DNA of 64,000 nt from Actinomycetales bacterium (lineage in GTDB: Bacteria; Actinomycetota; Actinomycetes; Actinomycetales; Cellulomonadaceae): NCBI GenBank assembly GCA_020444245.1, contig JAHLLI010000003.1, positions 1 through 64,000 on the forward strand. The letters run 5' to 3'. The notes below the pieces were generated by a model. It was given only the letters and a program-made list of their open reading frames with translations, was not told the origin of the DNA and made no database searches. A program made the translations under genes and the position numbers. Shown piece by piece: positions 26,992-35,893 of this stretch. Numbering within the stretch: the stretch's first letter is position 1; each line of letters begins with the position of its first letter.

Positions 26992-27720
26992 TCAGCCGCC
27001 CGCGGAGGTCACGCCCGCACGCTCGGCGAGACAGGCGTAGGCGGCTGCCGCGGCCTCCTGCTCGGCGACCTTCTTGGAAGGGCCGACGCCCTCGCCGCAG
27101 ACCTCGTCGGCCAGCAGGATCCGCGCGGTGAACGTGCGTGCGTGGTCCGGGCCCGTGCCGCGCACGTCGTACTCCGGCGCGCCCAGGCCCAGCTTGGCCG
27201 CGAGCTCCTGGAGCGACGTCTTCCAGTCCAGGCCCGCACCCAGGTCCGCCGCGGCCTCGAGGGTCGGGCTGACGAGCCGCTCGACGAGCTCTCGGGAGAC
27301 CTCGAGGCCGTGCGTGAGGTACGTCGCGCCGAAGATCGCCTCGAGCGTGTCGGACAGGATCGAGTCCTTGTCCCGGCCCCCGGTGGCCAGCTCGCCCTTG
27401 CCGAGCAGCAGGTAGGCCCCCAGGTCGATGGTCCGGGCGATGCCCGCGAGGGCGCGCTGCGAGACCGTGGCGGCGCGCATCTTGGCCAGCTCGCCCTCGG
27501 AGTGGTCCGGGTGCCGGCGGTACAGGGCCTCGGTGACCACCAGACCGAGCACGGTGTCCCCGAGGAACTCCAGGCGCTCGTTGGTGGGCAGGCCGCCGGC
27601 CTCGTGCGCGAACGAACGGTGGGTCAGGGCGAGCACCAAGAGCTCGGGGTCCAGCTGGACCCCGAGCGTGGTGAGCAGGCGGGCAGCGGCGGTCACGGTC
27701 TCGTCACCACCGGGAGCCAC
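26992..27720 (-). CDS. rnc: Ribonuclease III
   Basis: A 242-residue RNase III that cleaves double-stranded RNA and processes rRNA. The catalytic signature NERLEFLGDTVLGL is near residues 46-59, a second acidic cluster DTLEAIFGA follows, and a C-terminal dsRNA-binding domain ends EQEAAAAAYACL. The GTG at 27720 starts 3 bp after the rpmF stop. The order DUF177-rpmF-rnc-mutM is a familiar bacterial cluster. Confidence 0.96.
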   Translation of the reverse strand: MAPGGDETVTAAARLLTTLGVQLDPELLVLALTHRSFAHEAGGLPTNERLEFLGDTVLGLVVTEALYRRHPDHSEGELAKMRAATVSQRALAGIARTIDLGAYLLLGKGELATGGRDKDSILSDTLEAIFGATYLTHGLEVSRELVERLVSPTLEAAADLGAGLDWKTSLQELAAKLGLGAPEYDVRGTGPDHARTFTARILLADEVCGEGVGPSKKVAEQEAAAAAYACLAERAGVTSAGG

Positions 27721-27723
27721 GGG

Positions 27724-27921
27724 TCAGCGGGCCTCGTGCTCGGTCCGCAGCGCCTCGGCGTACTGGCGGCCGTTGTAGGCGCCGCACGACGGGCACGCCG
27801 TGTGCGGGAGCTTCTCCGCCTTGCAGCGCGGGCACGTCGTGAGGGTCGCTGCGGTCGTCTTCCACTGCGACCGACGCGCACGGGTGTTGCTGCGCGACAT
27901 CTTGCGCTTCGGGACAGCCAC
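27724..27921 (-). CDS. rpmF: 50S ribosomal protein L32
   Basis: A 65-residue L32 beginning [20 protein letters not shown]. It is the zinc-binding form, with CPRC and CPSCG cysteine pairs intact. The GTG start at 27921 is 2 bp downstream of the DUF177 gene stop. Together with the Cys-containing L28 in this window it suggests the zinc-replete ribosomal set; zinc-free paralogues, if any, lie elsewhere. Confidence 0.97.
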   Translation of the reverse strand: MAVPKRKMSRSNTRARRSQWKTTAATLTTCPRCKAEKLPHTACPSCGAYNGRQYAEALRTEHEAR

Positions 27922-27923
27922 GG

Positions 27924-28499
27924 TCAGCTCTCTTTCGGTTCGTCGAACATGTCGGCCAGCGCAGCCCACCGCGGGTCGGTGACCTCGTGCTGGTGACCGG
28001 CGTTGGCCGGGTCCGCCAGACGGACGCCGCACTCCGGGCACAGGCCCGGGCAGTCCGGCGAGCACAACGGACGGAACGGCAGTGCGGGCACCACCGCGTC
28101 ACGCACCGCGGGCTCGAGGTCGATCAGGTCGGCCTCGATCTCGCGCAGGTCCTCCTCGTCGTCGCCGTCGTCGACGGCGGCCTGGGCCCGTTCGGCATAG
28201 ACGAACAGCTCCTGGATCTGGACGTCGACGGTACCGACGACCTCCTCCAGGCAGCGCACGCACTCCCCGACGGTCCCGCCCCGGACACTGCCCGAGACGA
28301 GGATCCCCTCCATCACCGCTTCGAGCCGCAGGTCGAGCTCGAGGTCGGATCCGGCCGGGACACCGATCACGGCGGTGCCGAGATCCTCCGGCGCCGGGAC
28401 CGTCTCGGAGATCGTGCGCATCGTCCCCGGGCGGCGGTCGAGCTCGTGGGTGTCGAGCACGAACGGCGCGCGGGGATCGAGGGCGTGACGCTCCATCAT
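27924..28499 (-). CDS. DUF177 (YceD) family protein
   Basis: A 191-residue protein of the DUF177/YceD family, which in bacteria and plants is linked to 23S rRNA maturation and is nearly always encoded beside rpmF. A central [11 protein letters not shown] segment and the C-terminal [16 protein letters not shown] cysteine cluster mark the family. It heads the DUF177-rpmF-rnc-mutM unit and has a convincing promoter (28554-28582). Two adjacent ATG codons could serve as the start. Confidence 0.9.
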   Translation of the reverse strand: MMERHALDPRAPFVLDTHELDRRPGTMRTISETVPAPEDLGTAVIGVPAGSDLELDLRLEAVMEGILVSGSVRGGTVGECVRCLEEVVGTVDVQIQELFVYAERAQAAVDDGDDEEDLREIEADLIDLEPAVRDAVVPALPFRPLCSPDCPGLCPECGVRLADPANAGHQHEVTDPRWAALADMFDEPKES

Positions 28500-28553
28500 C
28501 GGTCCAGGGTCGAGGGGTCTCGGCCCACGCAGCGAGCGATGGACCGACGGATC

Positions 28554-28582
28554 ATCCTACGGCATGCCGGTCGCCGTCCCAA
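28554..28582 (-). promoter_or_regulatory. Promoter of DUF177-rpmF-rnc-mutM
   Basis: TTGGGA (28582-28577) and TAGGAT (28559-28554) are spaced by 17 bp on the minus strand. The expected start point is about 48 nt upstream of the DUF177 ATG. This is one of the clearest -35/-10 pairs in the window. Confidence 0.6.
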
Positions 28583-28631
28583 CCCGGCTGCCGGGGCGCG
28601 CGGACGAGCCGCGGCACCGCCCCGCCGGGGC

Positions 28632-29120
28632 TCAGCCGGAGGTCGGTCCGGGCTGCTCGAGACGCCCCGCCAGCTTCGCCCGACCGGCCTGCACCTGGGC
28701 CACCACCCGCCCGAGGTCGATCTCGAAGTCGGCGAGCCGACGGTCGCAGTAGTCGTCGGCGTCGTGCCTCAGCCGGGCGGCGGTCGCCTCCGCCTCGGCG
28801 ACGAGCTCGGCGGCGCGGGCCTGCGCGGCGAGCACGACGCGCTCCTGGGCGACCAGCTCGTCGGCCCGCTCGTGGGCCGAGCGGATGATCCGGTCGGCGT
28901 GCTCGTGTGCGTCGGAGAGCACCTTGTCGGCGCCCGCGAGCACCTCGTCGGCGTGCGCGAGCTGGCCGGGCAGCAGCGCCCTGGCCCGCTCGACCAGAGC
29001 GAGCACCTCGTCCCGGGCGACCAGCACCGAGGACGACATGGGCATCGCCCGAGCGGCGTGCACCACCTTCTCGAGCTCGTCGAGCACCGCGACCAGGCTC
29101 TGGGGCTCCTCGTCGCTCAT
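28632..29120 (-). CDS. Coiled-coil protein, DivIVA/AtpF-like
   Basis: A 162-residue, almost entirely helical Ala/Glu/Arg-rich protein. Repeated segments such as ADEVLAGADKVLSDAHEHADRIIRSAHERADEL resemble the stalk-like helices of cell-division initiation (DivIVA-type) proteins and of ATP synthase b subunits. There is no membrane segment. Its ATG overlaps the coaD stop as ATGA. It ends the ABC-DUF6297-rsmD-coaD operon. In actinobacteria a coiled-coil protein commonly follows coaD; its function is not settled. Confidence 0.75.
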   Translation of the reverse strand: MSDEEPQSLVAVLDELEKVVHAARAMPMSSSVLVARDEVLALVERARALLPGQLAHADEVLAGADKVLSDAHEHADRIIRSAHERADELVAQERVVLAAQARAAELVAEAEATAARLRHDADDYCDRRLADFEIDLGRVVAQVQAGRAKLAGRLEQPGPTSG

Positions 29121-29605
29121 CTCGTCCCCTCTCCCGCCAGCGCGGCCCGCACCGCGTCCGCCACGCCTGGCGGGACGAGGTCCTCGATCCTGCCGCCGTG
29201 CCGGGCGACGTCCTTGACCAGCGAGGACGCGATGTGCGCGACCGACGGGTCGGCAGGCAGGAACACCGTCTCGATCCCGGTCAGGTGCCGGTTCATCAGG
29301 GCCATCGGGGTCTCGGCGTCGTGGTCGGCACCCGAACGGAGCCCCTTGACCAGCATGGTCGCGCCGATCCGGCGGCAGAAGTCCACCAGGAGCCCGTCGA
29401 CCGGCTCGACGCGAACCTGCGGGAGGTGGGCGACCGCGTCGCGGGCCAGGGCGACGCGGAGCCCACGGTCGAGCAGAGGCTTCTTGCCGACGTTGGTCGC
29501 CACGGCCAGCACCACCTCGTCGGCGAGCGCGGTCGCGCGGCCCACCACGTCGAGGTGCCCGAGGGTCACCGGGTCGAACGAGCCGGGGCACACCGCGATC
29601 CGCAC
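29117..29605 (-). CDS. coaD: Phosphopantetheine adenylyltransferase
   Basis: A 162-residue CoaD, the fourth step of coenzyme A synthesis. It has the nucleotidyltransferase motif GSFDPVTLGHLD at residues 8-19, KGLRSGADHDAE in the substrate pocket and SSLVKDVARHGG near the C-terminus. The GTG start at 29605 is preceded by TAGGGT and then 6 nt. The TAG of this -10 is also the rsmD stop, so coaD may have its own leaderless transcript as well as read-through from the operon. Confidence 0.97.
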   Translation of the reverse strand: MRIAVCPGSFDPVTLGHLDVVGRATALADEVVLAVATNVGKKPLLDRGLRVALARDAVAHLPQVRVEPVDGLLVDFCRRIGATMLVKGLRSGADHDAETPMALMNRHLTGIETVFLPADPSVAHIASSLVKDVARHGGRIEDLVPPGVADAVRAALAGEGTR

Positions 29606-29614
29606 GGGGCTACC

Positions 29615-30226
29615 CTACGGCGCGACGGGCTCCCCGGGGCCGATCCCGGCCACCGGCCCGCCGTCGGCGGTGGGTTCGGCGAACCAGAGCACGGTCTCGC
29701 CGTAGCGCCGCTCGTCGAGGCGGCCCAGCCCCGTCGGCCAGGCGGGCTCCGGCCCGCGCGCCGACCGCTCGACCACGACGACCGCCTGGGCGTCCAGCAG
29801 GGGCACGAGCGCGGTGAGCACGGCGGCGAGCTGGTCCTCGGCCAGGTCGTACGGCGGGTCGAGCAGCGCGAGGTCGATCCGGCCGGCGTCCCCGGCGGGC
29901 CCGCCGCGCTGGAGCCACGCCTCGACCCGCTCGGCGGCCACCCGCACCCCCGGCAGCCCGAGCGTGGCGACGTTGCGCCGGCACACCGTGACGGCCCGCC
30001 CGGAGGACTCCACGAGCACCACGTGCGCGGCACCGCGGCTGGCGGCCTCCAGCCCCAGTGCACCGGATCCGGCGTACAGGTCGGCGACCCGGGCACCGTC
30101 GATCACGTCCAGGTGCTCGAGCCGGGAGAACAGTGCCTCGCGCACCCGGTCGCTGGTGGGGCGGGTGCCGCGGGGTGGGACCGCAATGGTCCGGCCGCCC
30201 GCCGCGCCCGCGATGATCCGGGTCAC
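29615..30226 (-). CDS. rsmD: 16S rRNA (guanine966-N2)-methyltransferase
   Basis: A 203-residue RsmD. It has RIIAGAAGGRTIAVPP at the N-terminus, the SAM-binding VADLYAGSGALGLEAASRG (about residues 46-64), and the catalytic DPPYD motif of N2-guanine methyltransferases. The GTG start overlaps the stop of the DUF6297 gene as GTGA. coaD follows after 9 bp, the usual partner. Confidence 0.95.
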   Translation of the reverse strand: MTRIIAGAAGGRTIAVPPRGTRPTSDRVREALFSRLEHLDVIDGARVADLYAGSGALGLEAASRGAAHVVLVESSGRAVTVCRRNVATLGLPGVRVAAERVEAWLQRGGPAGDAGRIDLALLDPPYDLAEDQLAAVLTALVPLLDAQAVVVVERSARGPEPAWPTGLGRLDERRYGETVLWFAEPTADGGPVAGIGPGEPVAP

Positions 30227-31803
30227 TTGCGGGCCTCGCCGGCGGCTTCCTGGGCCTCGGCCAGCCGGTCCATCAGGGTCCGGGTCTCGGTGCTCGACCC
30301 CCAGCGAAGTGCGATGGCGGTCGCGACCGCCTGGACCAGCAGCAACGTCTGCGGCACCGACCCGGCCAGCACCGCGATCGTCGCGGGCAGCAGCCCGAGG
30401 ACCACGACGTCCGGCCCCCTGGCCAGCACGGCGGCCGCACCGAGCGGCACCGCGCCGGCGGGGGTGGAGACCAACGCCGAGTCCCACTTGGGTGCCGGCC
30501 GGAACGCCGACCGCAGCGCGCCCCCGGCCCAGGCCGGCCCGGCGAGCACCGCGAGCGCGAGCCACGGAAGCGGGTCGGCGCGCCACAGGCCCACCGAGCC
30601 CAGGGCGACGAGGGTCCACAGCGTCATGACCACGCCCGGCACGATCAGCCTCGCGCGGCGGGTGGCGGTCGCGCCCATCGGCAGCAACCGGTCCACCCCC
30701 GGGGACATCTCGGCGCGGCGGGACGCCTCACCGGTCGCCAGCATCGCGAACGACCCGGCCACCAGGAACGCCAGGGCCAGCTGAACGGACCCGGTCAGGT
30801 CCGGCGTGGCGAGCACGAGGGCGGGCACCAGTGCGGTGACCAGGATCTGGCCGAGGTGCCGCGGCGAGCGGGCGAGCACCAGCGCGTCGGCCACGACGAG
30901 CGCCCGCACCGGACCGCCGACCAGGCGCATCCGCAGGGACCGCCGACGCTGCTGGCGCGCCAGACGGTCGCCCAGCGCCCGGCCGAGCTCACGCGTGTCG
31001 AGCGACACGAGCGCACCGGTCGCCTGAGCCGCGACCGCACCGCTCTCGCGCAGCCGCCGTGCCGGGATCCGGCCCAGCAGCGCATCCAGGGCGAAGGCGC
31101 CGCCCACCGCCACGGCCCCGAGCAGCCCGATCCCCCACCACGGCACGGCGAGGACGGACTCGGGCTGCCAGCTGCCCAACACAGCCGCTGCGGCCGCCAC
31201 CGGCGCGGCGGCGAGCAGCAGGTCACCCAGCCGCACGGCCACCCGGGCGGCGGTCCACACCTGGAGCAGTCCCGCGACGACCACCGCGGCGACGCCGGCC
31301 ACGGCCACCCCGGCCACCGAGCGGCCCGGTGACGTCCCGCCGGGCACCGCGAAGGCGAGCACCGTGGCGACCACTGCCGACGCCACGCCACCGAGCGCCA
31401 CCATCCGCAGCGCGTTGGGGCGCAGCAGCCCACGCCGGTCGACCGGCAGCGGCAGCCACCAGGTGGCCTCCGCTCCCCCGGCGCCCACCGGTCCGAGCCG
31501 CCCGGCGCTGCCGATCAGCGCCCCGGCGAGGGCCAGGTACGCCACCGCCGTCAGACCCGCGAGGGACGTCGCGTGGCTGGTCCCGACCGGCGGCTCGTGC
31601 ACCGGGAGCTGGCCGAGCGCACCGATGGCCATGAGCACCGCGATGCCGACGATCACGACGGAGTAGTACACGTCCGACAACAGCGCGGTGACCCCGCCGT
31701 GCGCGTGCTTGCGGGCCACCGCGGCGTTGTAGCGCCGCATCGAGCGCGCCGCGGGGACCGGCGTGCGCTCCGCCGGTCCGACCGCGCACTCGACCTCGCT
31801 CAC
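30223..31803 (-). CDS. DUF6297-like polytopic membrane protein
   Basis: A 526-residue protein with about 12 hydrophobic helices and a basic N-terminal segment of about 50 residues (RRYNAAVARKHAHGG). It resembles ABC-2 type permease subunits annotated as DUF6297 in actinobacteria; this is recalled, not searched. The GTG at 31803 overlaps the stop of the ABC ATPase gene as GTGA, so the two should form one exporter or envelope-remodelling complex. Its substrate is unknown. The operon continues into rsmD and coaD. Confidence 0.8.
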   Translation of the reverse strand: MSEVECAVGPAERTPVPAARSMRRYNAAVARKHAHGGVTALLSDVYYSVVIVGIAVLMAIGALGQLPVHEPPVGTSHATSLAGLTAVAYLALAGALIGSAGRLGPVGAGGAEATWWLPLPVDRRGLLRPNALRMVALGGVASAVVATVLAFAVPGGTSPGRSVAGVAVAGVAAVVVAGLLQVWTAARVAVRLGDLLLAAAPVAAAAAVLGSWQPESVLAVPWWGIGLLGAVAVGGAFALDALLGRIPARRLRESGAVAAQATGALVSLDTRELGRALGDRLARQQRRRSLRMRLVGGPVRALVVADALVLARSPRHLGQILVTALVPALVLATPDLTGSVQLALAFLVAGSFAMLATGEASRRAEMSPGVDRLLPMGATATRRARLIVPGVVMTLWTLVALGSVGLWRADPLPWLALAVLAGPAWAGGALRSAFRPAPKWDSALVSTPAGAVPLGAAAVLARGPDVVVLGLLPATIAVLAGSVPQTLLLVQAVATAIALRWGSSTETRTLMDRLAEAQEAAGEARK

Positions 31804-32498
31804 AGCACCCCCGGCCGCAGGGCGTCGACCGCCTCGGCAGTGCTCACGAGGCGGGTCTCGTCGCCCACGATGACGGCGCGGTCGGCGACCGCCGCGAGCA
31901 GATCGGGGTCGTGCGTGGCGACGAGCACGGCCCCGCCGGCTTCCTTCTCGGCGTTGAGACGCTCGGCGAGGAGCTGGCGCGTCGCGGTGTCCAGGCGCTG
32001 CTCGGGCTCGTCGAGCACCAGCAACGACCGCGGCCGGACGAGGCCCGCGGCGAGCAGCAGGCGGCGCCGCTGCCCGGAGGACAGCGCGGTGGGCAGCACG
32101 TCGGCGTGGCCGGTCAGCCCGAACTCGTCCAGCAGGGCGTCGACCTCGTCCTGGGCGTCGCCCACGCCGTGCCCGCGCGCCACCAGGTACAGGTGCTCGG
32201 CCACGGTCAGGGCCGGGAACCACGCGTCGTCGTCGAGCACCGCAGAGACCTGGGCGCGGAAGGACGCGCGGCGCTCGTCGACCTCGACCCCGAGGAGCTG
32301 CACCGAGCCGGACAACGGCTCGAGCAGGCCGAGGATGGCGCGCAGCAGCGTGGACTTGCCCGAGCCGTTGGGGCCGACGAGCGCGAGCGACCGCCCGGCG
32401 GGAAGCGTGAACGACGCCTGGCCGCAGACCGGTCGGCCGGTCCAACCGACCGAGAGCTTGGAGACACGCAGGACGGCGGGCGGGCGGGCTCGTGACAC
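31800..32498 (-). CDS. ABC transporter ATP-binding protein
   Basis: A 232-residue ATPase with Walker A VGPNGSGKST (about 42-51), signature LSSGQRRRL (LSSGQ in place of LSGGQ), Walker B LLVLDEPEQRLD and switch His in ATHDPDLL. The Walker B region has Gln-Arg where many ATPases have Thr-Asn/Ser. The GTG at 32498 is preceded by TAAGGT and then 6 nt, consistent with a leaderless transcript starting this operon. It partners the DUF6297-like permease. Confidence 0.92.
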   Translation of the reverse strand: MSRARPPAVLRVSKLSVGWTGRPVCGQASFTLPAGRSLALVGPNGSGKSTLLRAILGLLEPLSGSVQLLGVEVDERRASFRAQVSAVLDDDAWFPALTVAEHLYLVARGHGVGDAQDEVDALLDEFGLTGHADVLPTALSSGQRRRLLLAAGLVRPRSLLVLDEPEQRLDTATRQLLAERLNAEKEAGGAVLVATHDPDLLAAVADRAVIVGDETRLVSTAEAVDALRPGVL

Positions 32499-32504
32499 GC
32501 CCCA

Positions 32505-32510
32505 ACCTTA
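32505..32510 (-). promoter_or_regulatory. Leaderless -10 of the ABC-DUF6297-rsmD-coaD operon
   Basis: TAAGGT ends 6 nt before the GTG at 32498, so transcription should begin at or next to the start codon. I see no clear -35. Confidence 0.45.
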
Positions 32511-32565
32511 CGAGCGCCCGCGGGGTCGTCCGGACAGAGCGCGTCGCCCTCCGACACCAGTCCGG

Positions 32566-34788
32566 TCAGGCGCGGTCGAGGTACTCCTGCTCGTCGGGGG
32601 CGAGCCACTCGTCGATCGCCTCGGCGAGTGCCGGCCACGCGGCCAGCGCGGGGTCGCGGGCCACGAACGCCCTGGCCTCCTCGCGGGCCTCGGCGATGAG
32701 GTCGGCGTCCCGCACCACCCGCAGGAGGCGCAGCGAGCTCGACCGGCCCGACTGCGAGGCGCCCAGCACGTCGCCCTCGCGGCGCAGCTCCAGGTCCACG
32801 GCGGCCAGCGCGAAGCCGTCGGTGGTGGACGCGAGCGTGGCCAGCCGGGTCGCGGCGTCGGTGCCCTCGGGCGCCCGCGCGACCAGCAGGCACAGGCCGG
32901 GGTCGGTCCCGCGACCCACCCGGCCGCGCAGCTGGTGCAGCTGGGACAGCCCGAAGCGCTCGGCGTCCAGAACCACCATGACGCTGGCCTCTGTCACGTC
33001 CACGCCCACCTCGATCACCGTGGTGGAGACCAGCACCGGGGTGCGTCCGTCGGCGAACGCCGCCATCGCCTCGTCCTTCGCCGCAGAGGTCATCCGGCCG
33101 TGCAACGTGCCGATGGCCACGCCGTCGAGCACCGGGAGCGCGGCGAGCTCGGCCGCGACCTCCTCGACGGCGCGCAGCGGCGCCGCCGGGACGTCGTCCT
33201 CGCCCGGCTCGTCGGCAGCGAGCAGGTCGGCGTCCGGGTCGGCGGCGTCGGCGCTGATCCGCGGGCACACCACGTAGGCGCGGCGCCCGGCGTCGACCTC
33301 CTCGCGCACCCGAGCCCAGGTCCGCGCCGTCCACACCTCGTTGTCCGCGGGCACCACGTGGGTCGTCACCGGGGCGCGCCCGGCCGGGATCTCGGTGAGG
33401 CTGGAGACCTCCAGGTCCCCGAACACCGTCATGGCCACGGTCCGCGGGATCGGCGTCGCGGTCATCACGAGCAGGTGCGGCACGGCGTCCCGGGGCCCGC
33501 CGCGGCTGCGCAGCGCGTCGCGCTGCTCGACGCCGAACCGATGCTGCTCGTCGACCACCACGAGCCCGAGGTCGGCGAACTGGACCTGCTCGCCCAGCAG
33601 CGCGTGGGTGCCCACCACGATCCCGGCCGCACCGCTCACGGCGTCCAGCAACGCCTCACGCCGGGCGGCGGCGCCCTGCGAGCCGGTGAGCAGCACGACG
33701 CGGGTGGCCCGCTCGGCGGCACCGAGCATGCCCTCCTCGGCGAGCGGGCCGAGCAGCTCGCGCAGCGTGCGCAGGTGCTGGACGGCGAGCACCTCGGTCG
33801 GGGCGAGCAGGGCCGCCTGACCGCCCGCGTCGACCACCTGGAGCATGGCCCGCAGCGCGACCACCGTCTTGCCGGACCCGACCTCCCCCTGGAGCAGGCG
33901 CTGCATCGGCTGCTCGGCGGCCAGGTCGGCGGCGATCTCCGTGCCCACCTCCCGCTGCCCGGCGGTGAGCGTGAACGGCAGCCGCGCGTCGAACGCGTCG
34001 AGCAGGCCGCCACCCACCGCCGCCCGCGCCACGCCCGGTCGCGCCGCGGCCTCGGCGCGCCGACGGGCCAGCGCGGCCTGGAGGACGAAGGCCTCCTCGT
34101 ACCGCAGCCTGCGCTGCCCGCGCCGCCAGTCGTCGTCGGTGTACGGCTCGTGCACCAGCCGCAGCGCCTCGAGCAGCCCGGGCAGCCTGAGCCGGGTGAG
34201 CAGCTCGCCGGGCAGCGGGTCGGCCAGGTCGGTCTCGGCGAGCGGGTCGAGCACGGTGCGCACCGCGCGCTGGATGCGCCAGGTGGGCAGCGCCGCGGAC
34301 GCCGGGTACACCGGGATCGGCCGGGTGGCCTCCACGAGCGCCGCCGCCTCGTCGTCGACCTCGGCGCCGACCAGCTGGTAGTCGGGGTGCGTGAGCTGCA
34401 CGGTGCCGCGGTAGAGCCTCACCGTGCCCGTGAACATCCCCAGGCGCCCGGGCCGCAGCCGGCTCTCGTGCACGCGCAGCGAACCGGGGTGCTTGCCGAA
34501 GAACGTCAGGGACAGCTCACGCGAGCCGTCGGTCACCACGGCCTCCATGAGCACGCCGCCACGCGAACGCATGGAACGCACGGTGGCGCGGCGCACCTCG
34601 GCCATCACGGTGACGTGCTCGCCGGGCCGCAGCTCGGTCAGGTCGGTCAGGCGTCCCGGAGCGGCATACCGCCGCGGGTAGTGCCGCAGCAGGTCGCCGA
34701 CCGTGTGCAGACCGAGCCCGGCGAGCGGTCCGGCGGCGCGTTTGCCCAGCAGCCGTTCGAGGGACTCGGCCCAGCGGGACCCGACCAC
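32566..34788 (-). CDS. recG: ATP-dependent DNA helicase RecG
   Basis: A 740-residue RecG that remodels stalled forks and branched DNA. The wedge/OB domain covers about residues 1-240. Helicase motifs follow: QMQRLLQGEVGSGKTVVALRA region (Walker A GEVGSGKT), VVVDEQHRFGVEQRD (motif II DEQH), ATPIPRT (motif III), and QLHQLRGRVGRG (motif VI). The GTG at 34788 has GGAGG just upstream. Longer frames reach into the divergent rpmB promoter and were rejected. Confidence 0.96.
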   Translation of the reverse strand: MVGSRWAESLERLLGKRAAGPLAGLGLHTVGDLLRHYPRRYAAPGRLTDLTELRPGEHVTVMAEVRRATVRSMRSRGGVLMEAVVTDGSRELSLTFFGKHPGSLRVHESRLRPGRLGMFTGTVRLYRGTVQLTHPDYQLVGAEVDDEAAALVEATRPIPVYPASAALPTWRIQRAVRTVLDPLAETDLADPLPGELLTRLRLPGLLEALRLVHEPYTDDDWRRGQRRLRYEEAFVLQAALARRRAEAAARPGVARAAVGGGLLDAFDARLPFTLTAGQREVGTEIAADLAAEQPMQRLLQGEVGSGKTVVALRAMLQVVDAGGQAALLAPTEVLAVQHLRTLRELLGPLAEEGMLGAAERATRVVLLTGSQGAAARREALLDAVSGAAGIVVGTHALLGEQVQFADLGLVVVDEQHRFGVEQRDALRSRGGPRDAVPHLLVMTATPIPRTVAMTVFGDLEVSSLTEIPAGRAPVTTHVVPADNEVWTARTWARVREEVDAGRRAYVVCPRISADAADPDADLLAADEPGEDDVPAAPLRAVEEVAAELAALPVLDGVAIGTLHGRMTSAAKDEAMAAFADGRTPVLVSTTVIEVGVDVTEASVMVVLDAERFGLSQLHQLRGRVGRGTDPGLCLLVARAPEGTDAATRLATLASTTDGFALAAVDLELRREGDVLGASQSGRSSSLRLLRVVRDADLIAEAREEARAFVARDPALAAWPALAEAIDEWLAPDEQEYLDRA

Positions 34789-34831
34789 CCGACCTCCCGT
34801 CGTCCGCGATCCCGCGGCCCACGCCCTCGTT

Positions 34832-34860
34832 TTGGGCGGACCTGCGCGATCGGCTACCCT
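34832..34860 (+). promoter_or_regulatory. Promoter of rpmB
   Basis: TTGGGC (34832-34837) and TACCCT (34855-34860) are 17 bp apart. The start point near 34867 leaves a leader of about 110 nt before rpmB, long enough for a control structure. recG is divergent. Confidence 0.6.
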
Positions 34861-34976
34861 AGCGAGGTTGTCCGGGCGTTCCCGGACGTGCGGGCGGCCG
34901 TCGACCTCGACGCCATCCTGCCCCACCAGACCGACATGACCGCGCTCCTTGCGCGCGACGATCAGGAGACCGACCC

Positions 34977-35168
34977 GTGGCTGCTCACTGCGACATCTGC
35001 GGCAAGAGCCCGAGCTTCGGGCACAGCATCTCGCACTCCCACCGCCGCACGAAGCGGCGCTGGAACCCGAACATCCAGCGGGTCCGCACCGTGGTCGCCG
35101 GCACCCCGAAGCGGGTCAACGTGTGCGCCTCGTGCCTCAAGGCCGGCAAGGTCCAGCGCACCGCCTGA
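34977..35168 (+). CDS. rpmB: 50S ribosomal protein L28
   Basis: A 63-residue L28 of the zinc-binding type, with CDICGK near the N-terminus and CASCLKAGK near the C-terminus providing two CxxC pairs. SHSHRRTKRRWNPNIQ is the conserved basic core. The GTG start at 34977 has AGGAG about 9 nt upstream. A strong terminator follows. Confidence 0.97.
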   Translation: MAAHCDICGKSPSFGHSISHSHRRTKRRWNPNIQRVRTVVAGTPKRVNVCASCLKAGKVQRTA

Positions 35169-35179
35169 ACCCCCGTCTC

Positions 35180-35214
35180 CGACGCCCGCGGCTGCCGACG
35201 GCCCGCGGGCGTCG
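35180..35214 (+). terminator. Terminator after rpmB
   Basis: A perfect 12-bp stem (CGACGCCCGCGG/CCGCGGGCGTCG) with an 11-nt loop begins 11 nt after the rpmB stop. The tail is not T-rich, which is common for actinobacterial terminators. Confidence 0.65.
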
Positions 35215-35284
35215 TGCTGTGCGCCGTCCACGCGACCACTGCCCGCCCTGGCCGCCCCCGCCCTCGGATGGCAGGCTGGGGGCC

Positions 35285-35800
35285 ATGGAGGACGAGCTGC
35301 CCGAGGCGACCATCCGTCCAGCCGTCGTCGAGGACGCCGACGCCATCGCACGCGTCCACCTCGCGTCGTGGCGCGAGGCCTACCAGGAGGTCGTCCCACC
35401 CGAGCAGCTCGCGGCGGCCGACGAGTCCGAACGCGCCCAGCGGTGGCGCGAGACGATCGAGGGCCGGCACGGCTCGGTGCTGGTCGCCGACCTCGACGGG
35501 GACATCGTCGGGTTCGCGCACGTGGGCCACAGCCGCGACGAGGACGCCGGCTTCGGCACGCAGGAGATCTACGCGATCTACCTCGAACCGTCGGCCTGGG
35601 GCCGCGGCGTGGCTCGCGAGCTGATGCGCTCGCTGCTCGGCGGCCTCCCGGACAACGCACCGGTCACCCTGTGGGCCCTGGCCGACAACGAGCGTGCCCG
35701 GCACTTCTACCGTCGGCACGGTTTCTCCCCGGACGGCGTCGAACGGATGGAGACCGCCGGGGACCGCTCGTACCTCGAGGTGCGCTACCGCCGGAACTGA
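35285..35800 (+). CDS. GNAT family N-acetyltransferase
   Basis: A 171-residue GNAT acetyltransferase. IRPAVVEDADAIARVHLASWREAY is the usual N-terminus of the group. The acetyl-CoA pyrophosphate loop is SAWGRGVARELM (Q/RxxGxG/A type), and ALADNERARHFYRRHGF is the C-terminal motif B. The ATG at 35285 is preceded by CAGGCT and then 7 nt, a leaderless pattern also seen at the glycerate kinase gene. The substrate is not predictable. Confidence 0.88.
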   Translation: MEDELPEATIRPAVVEDADAIARVHLASWREAYQEVVPPEQLAAADESERAQRWRETIEGRHGSVLVADLDGDIVGFAHVGHSRDEDAGFGTQEIYAIYLEPSAWGRGVARELMRSLLGGLPDNAPVTLWALADNERARHFYRRHGFSPDGVERMETAGDRSYLEVRYRRN

Positions 35801-35893
35801 CCGGCACCCCTGGCCGAGCCGATCCCGGTCTCCCGGGCGCTCGGGAAGCTTGCCGAGGTCGCCCGGGACACCGAGTTCACCTGAGCGCCGACG

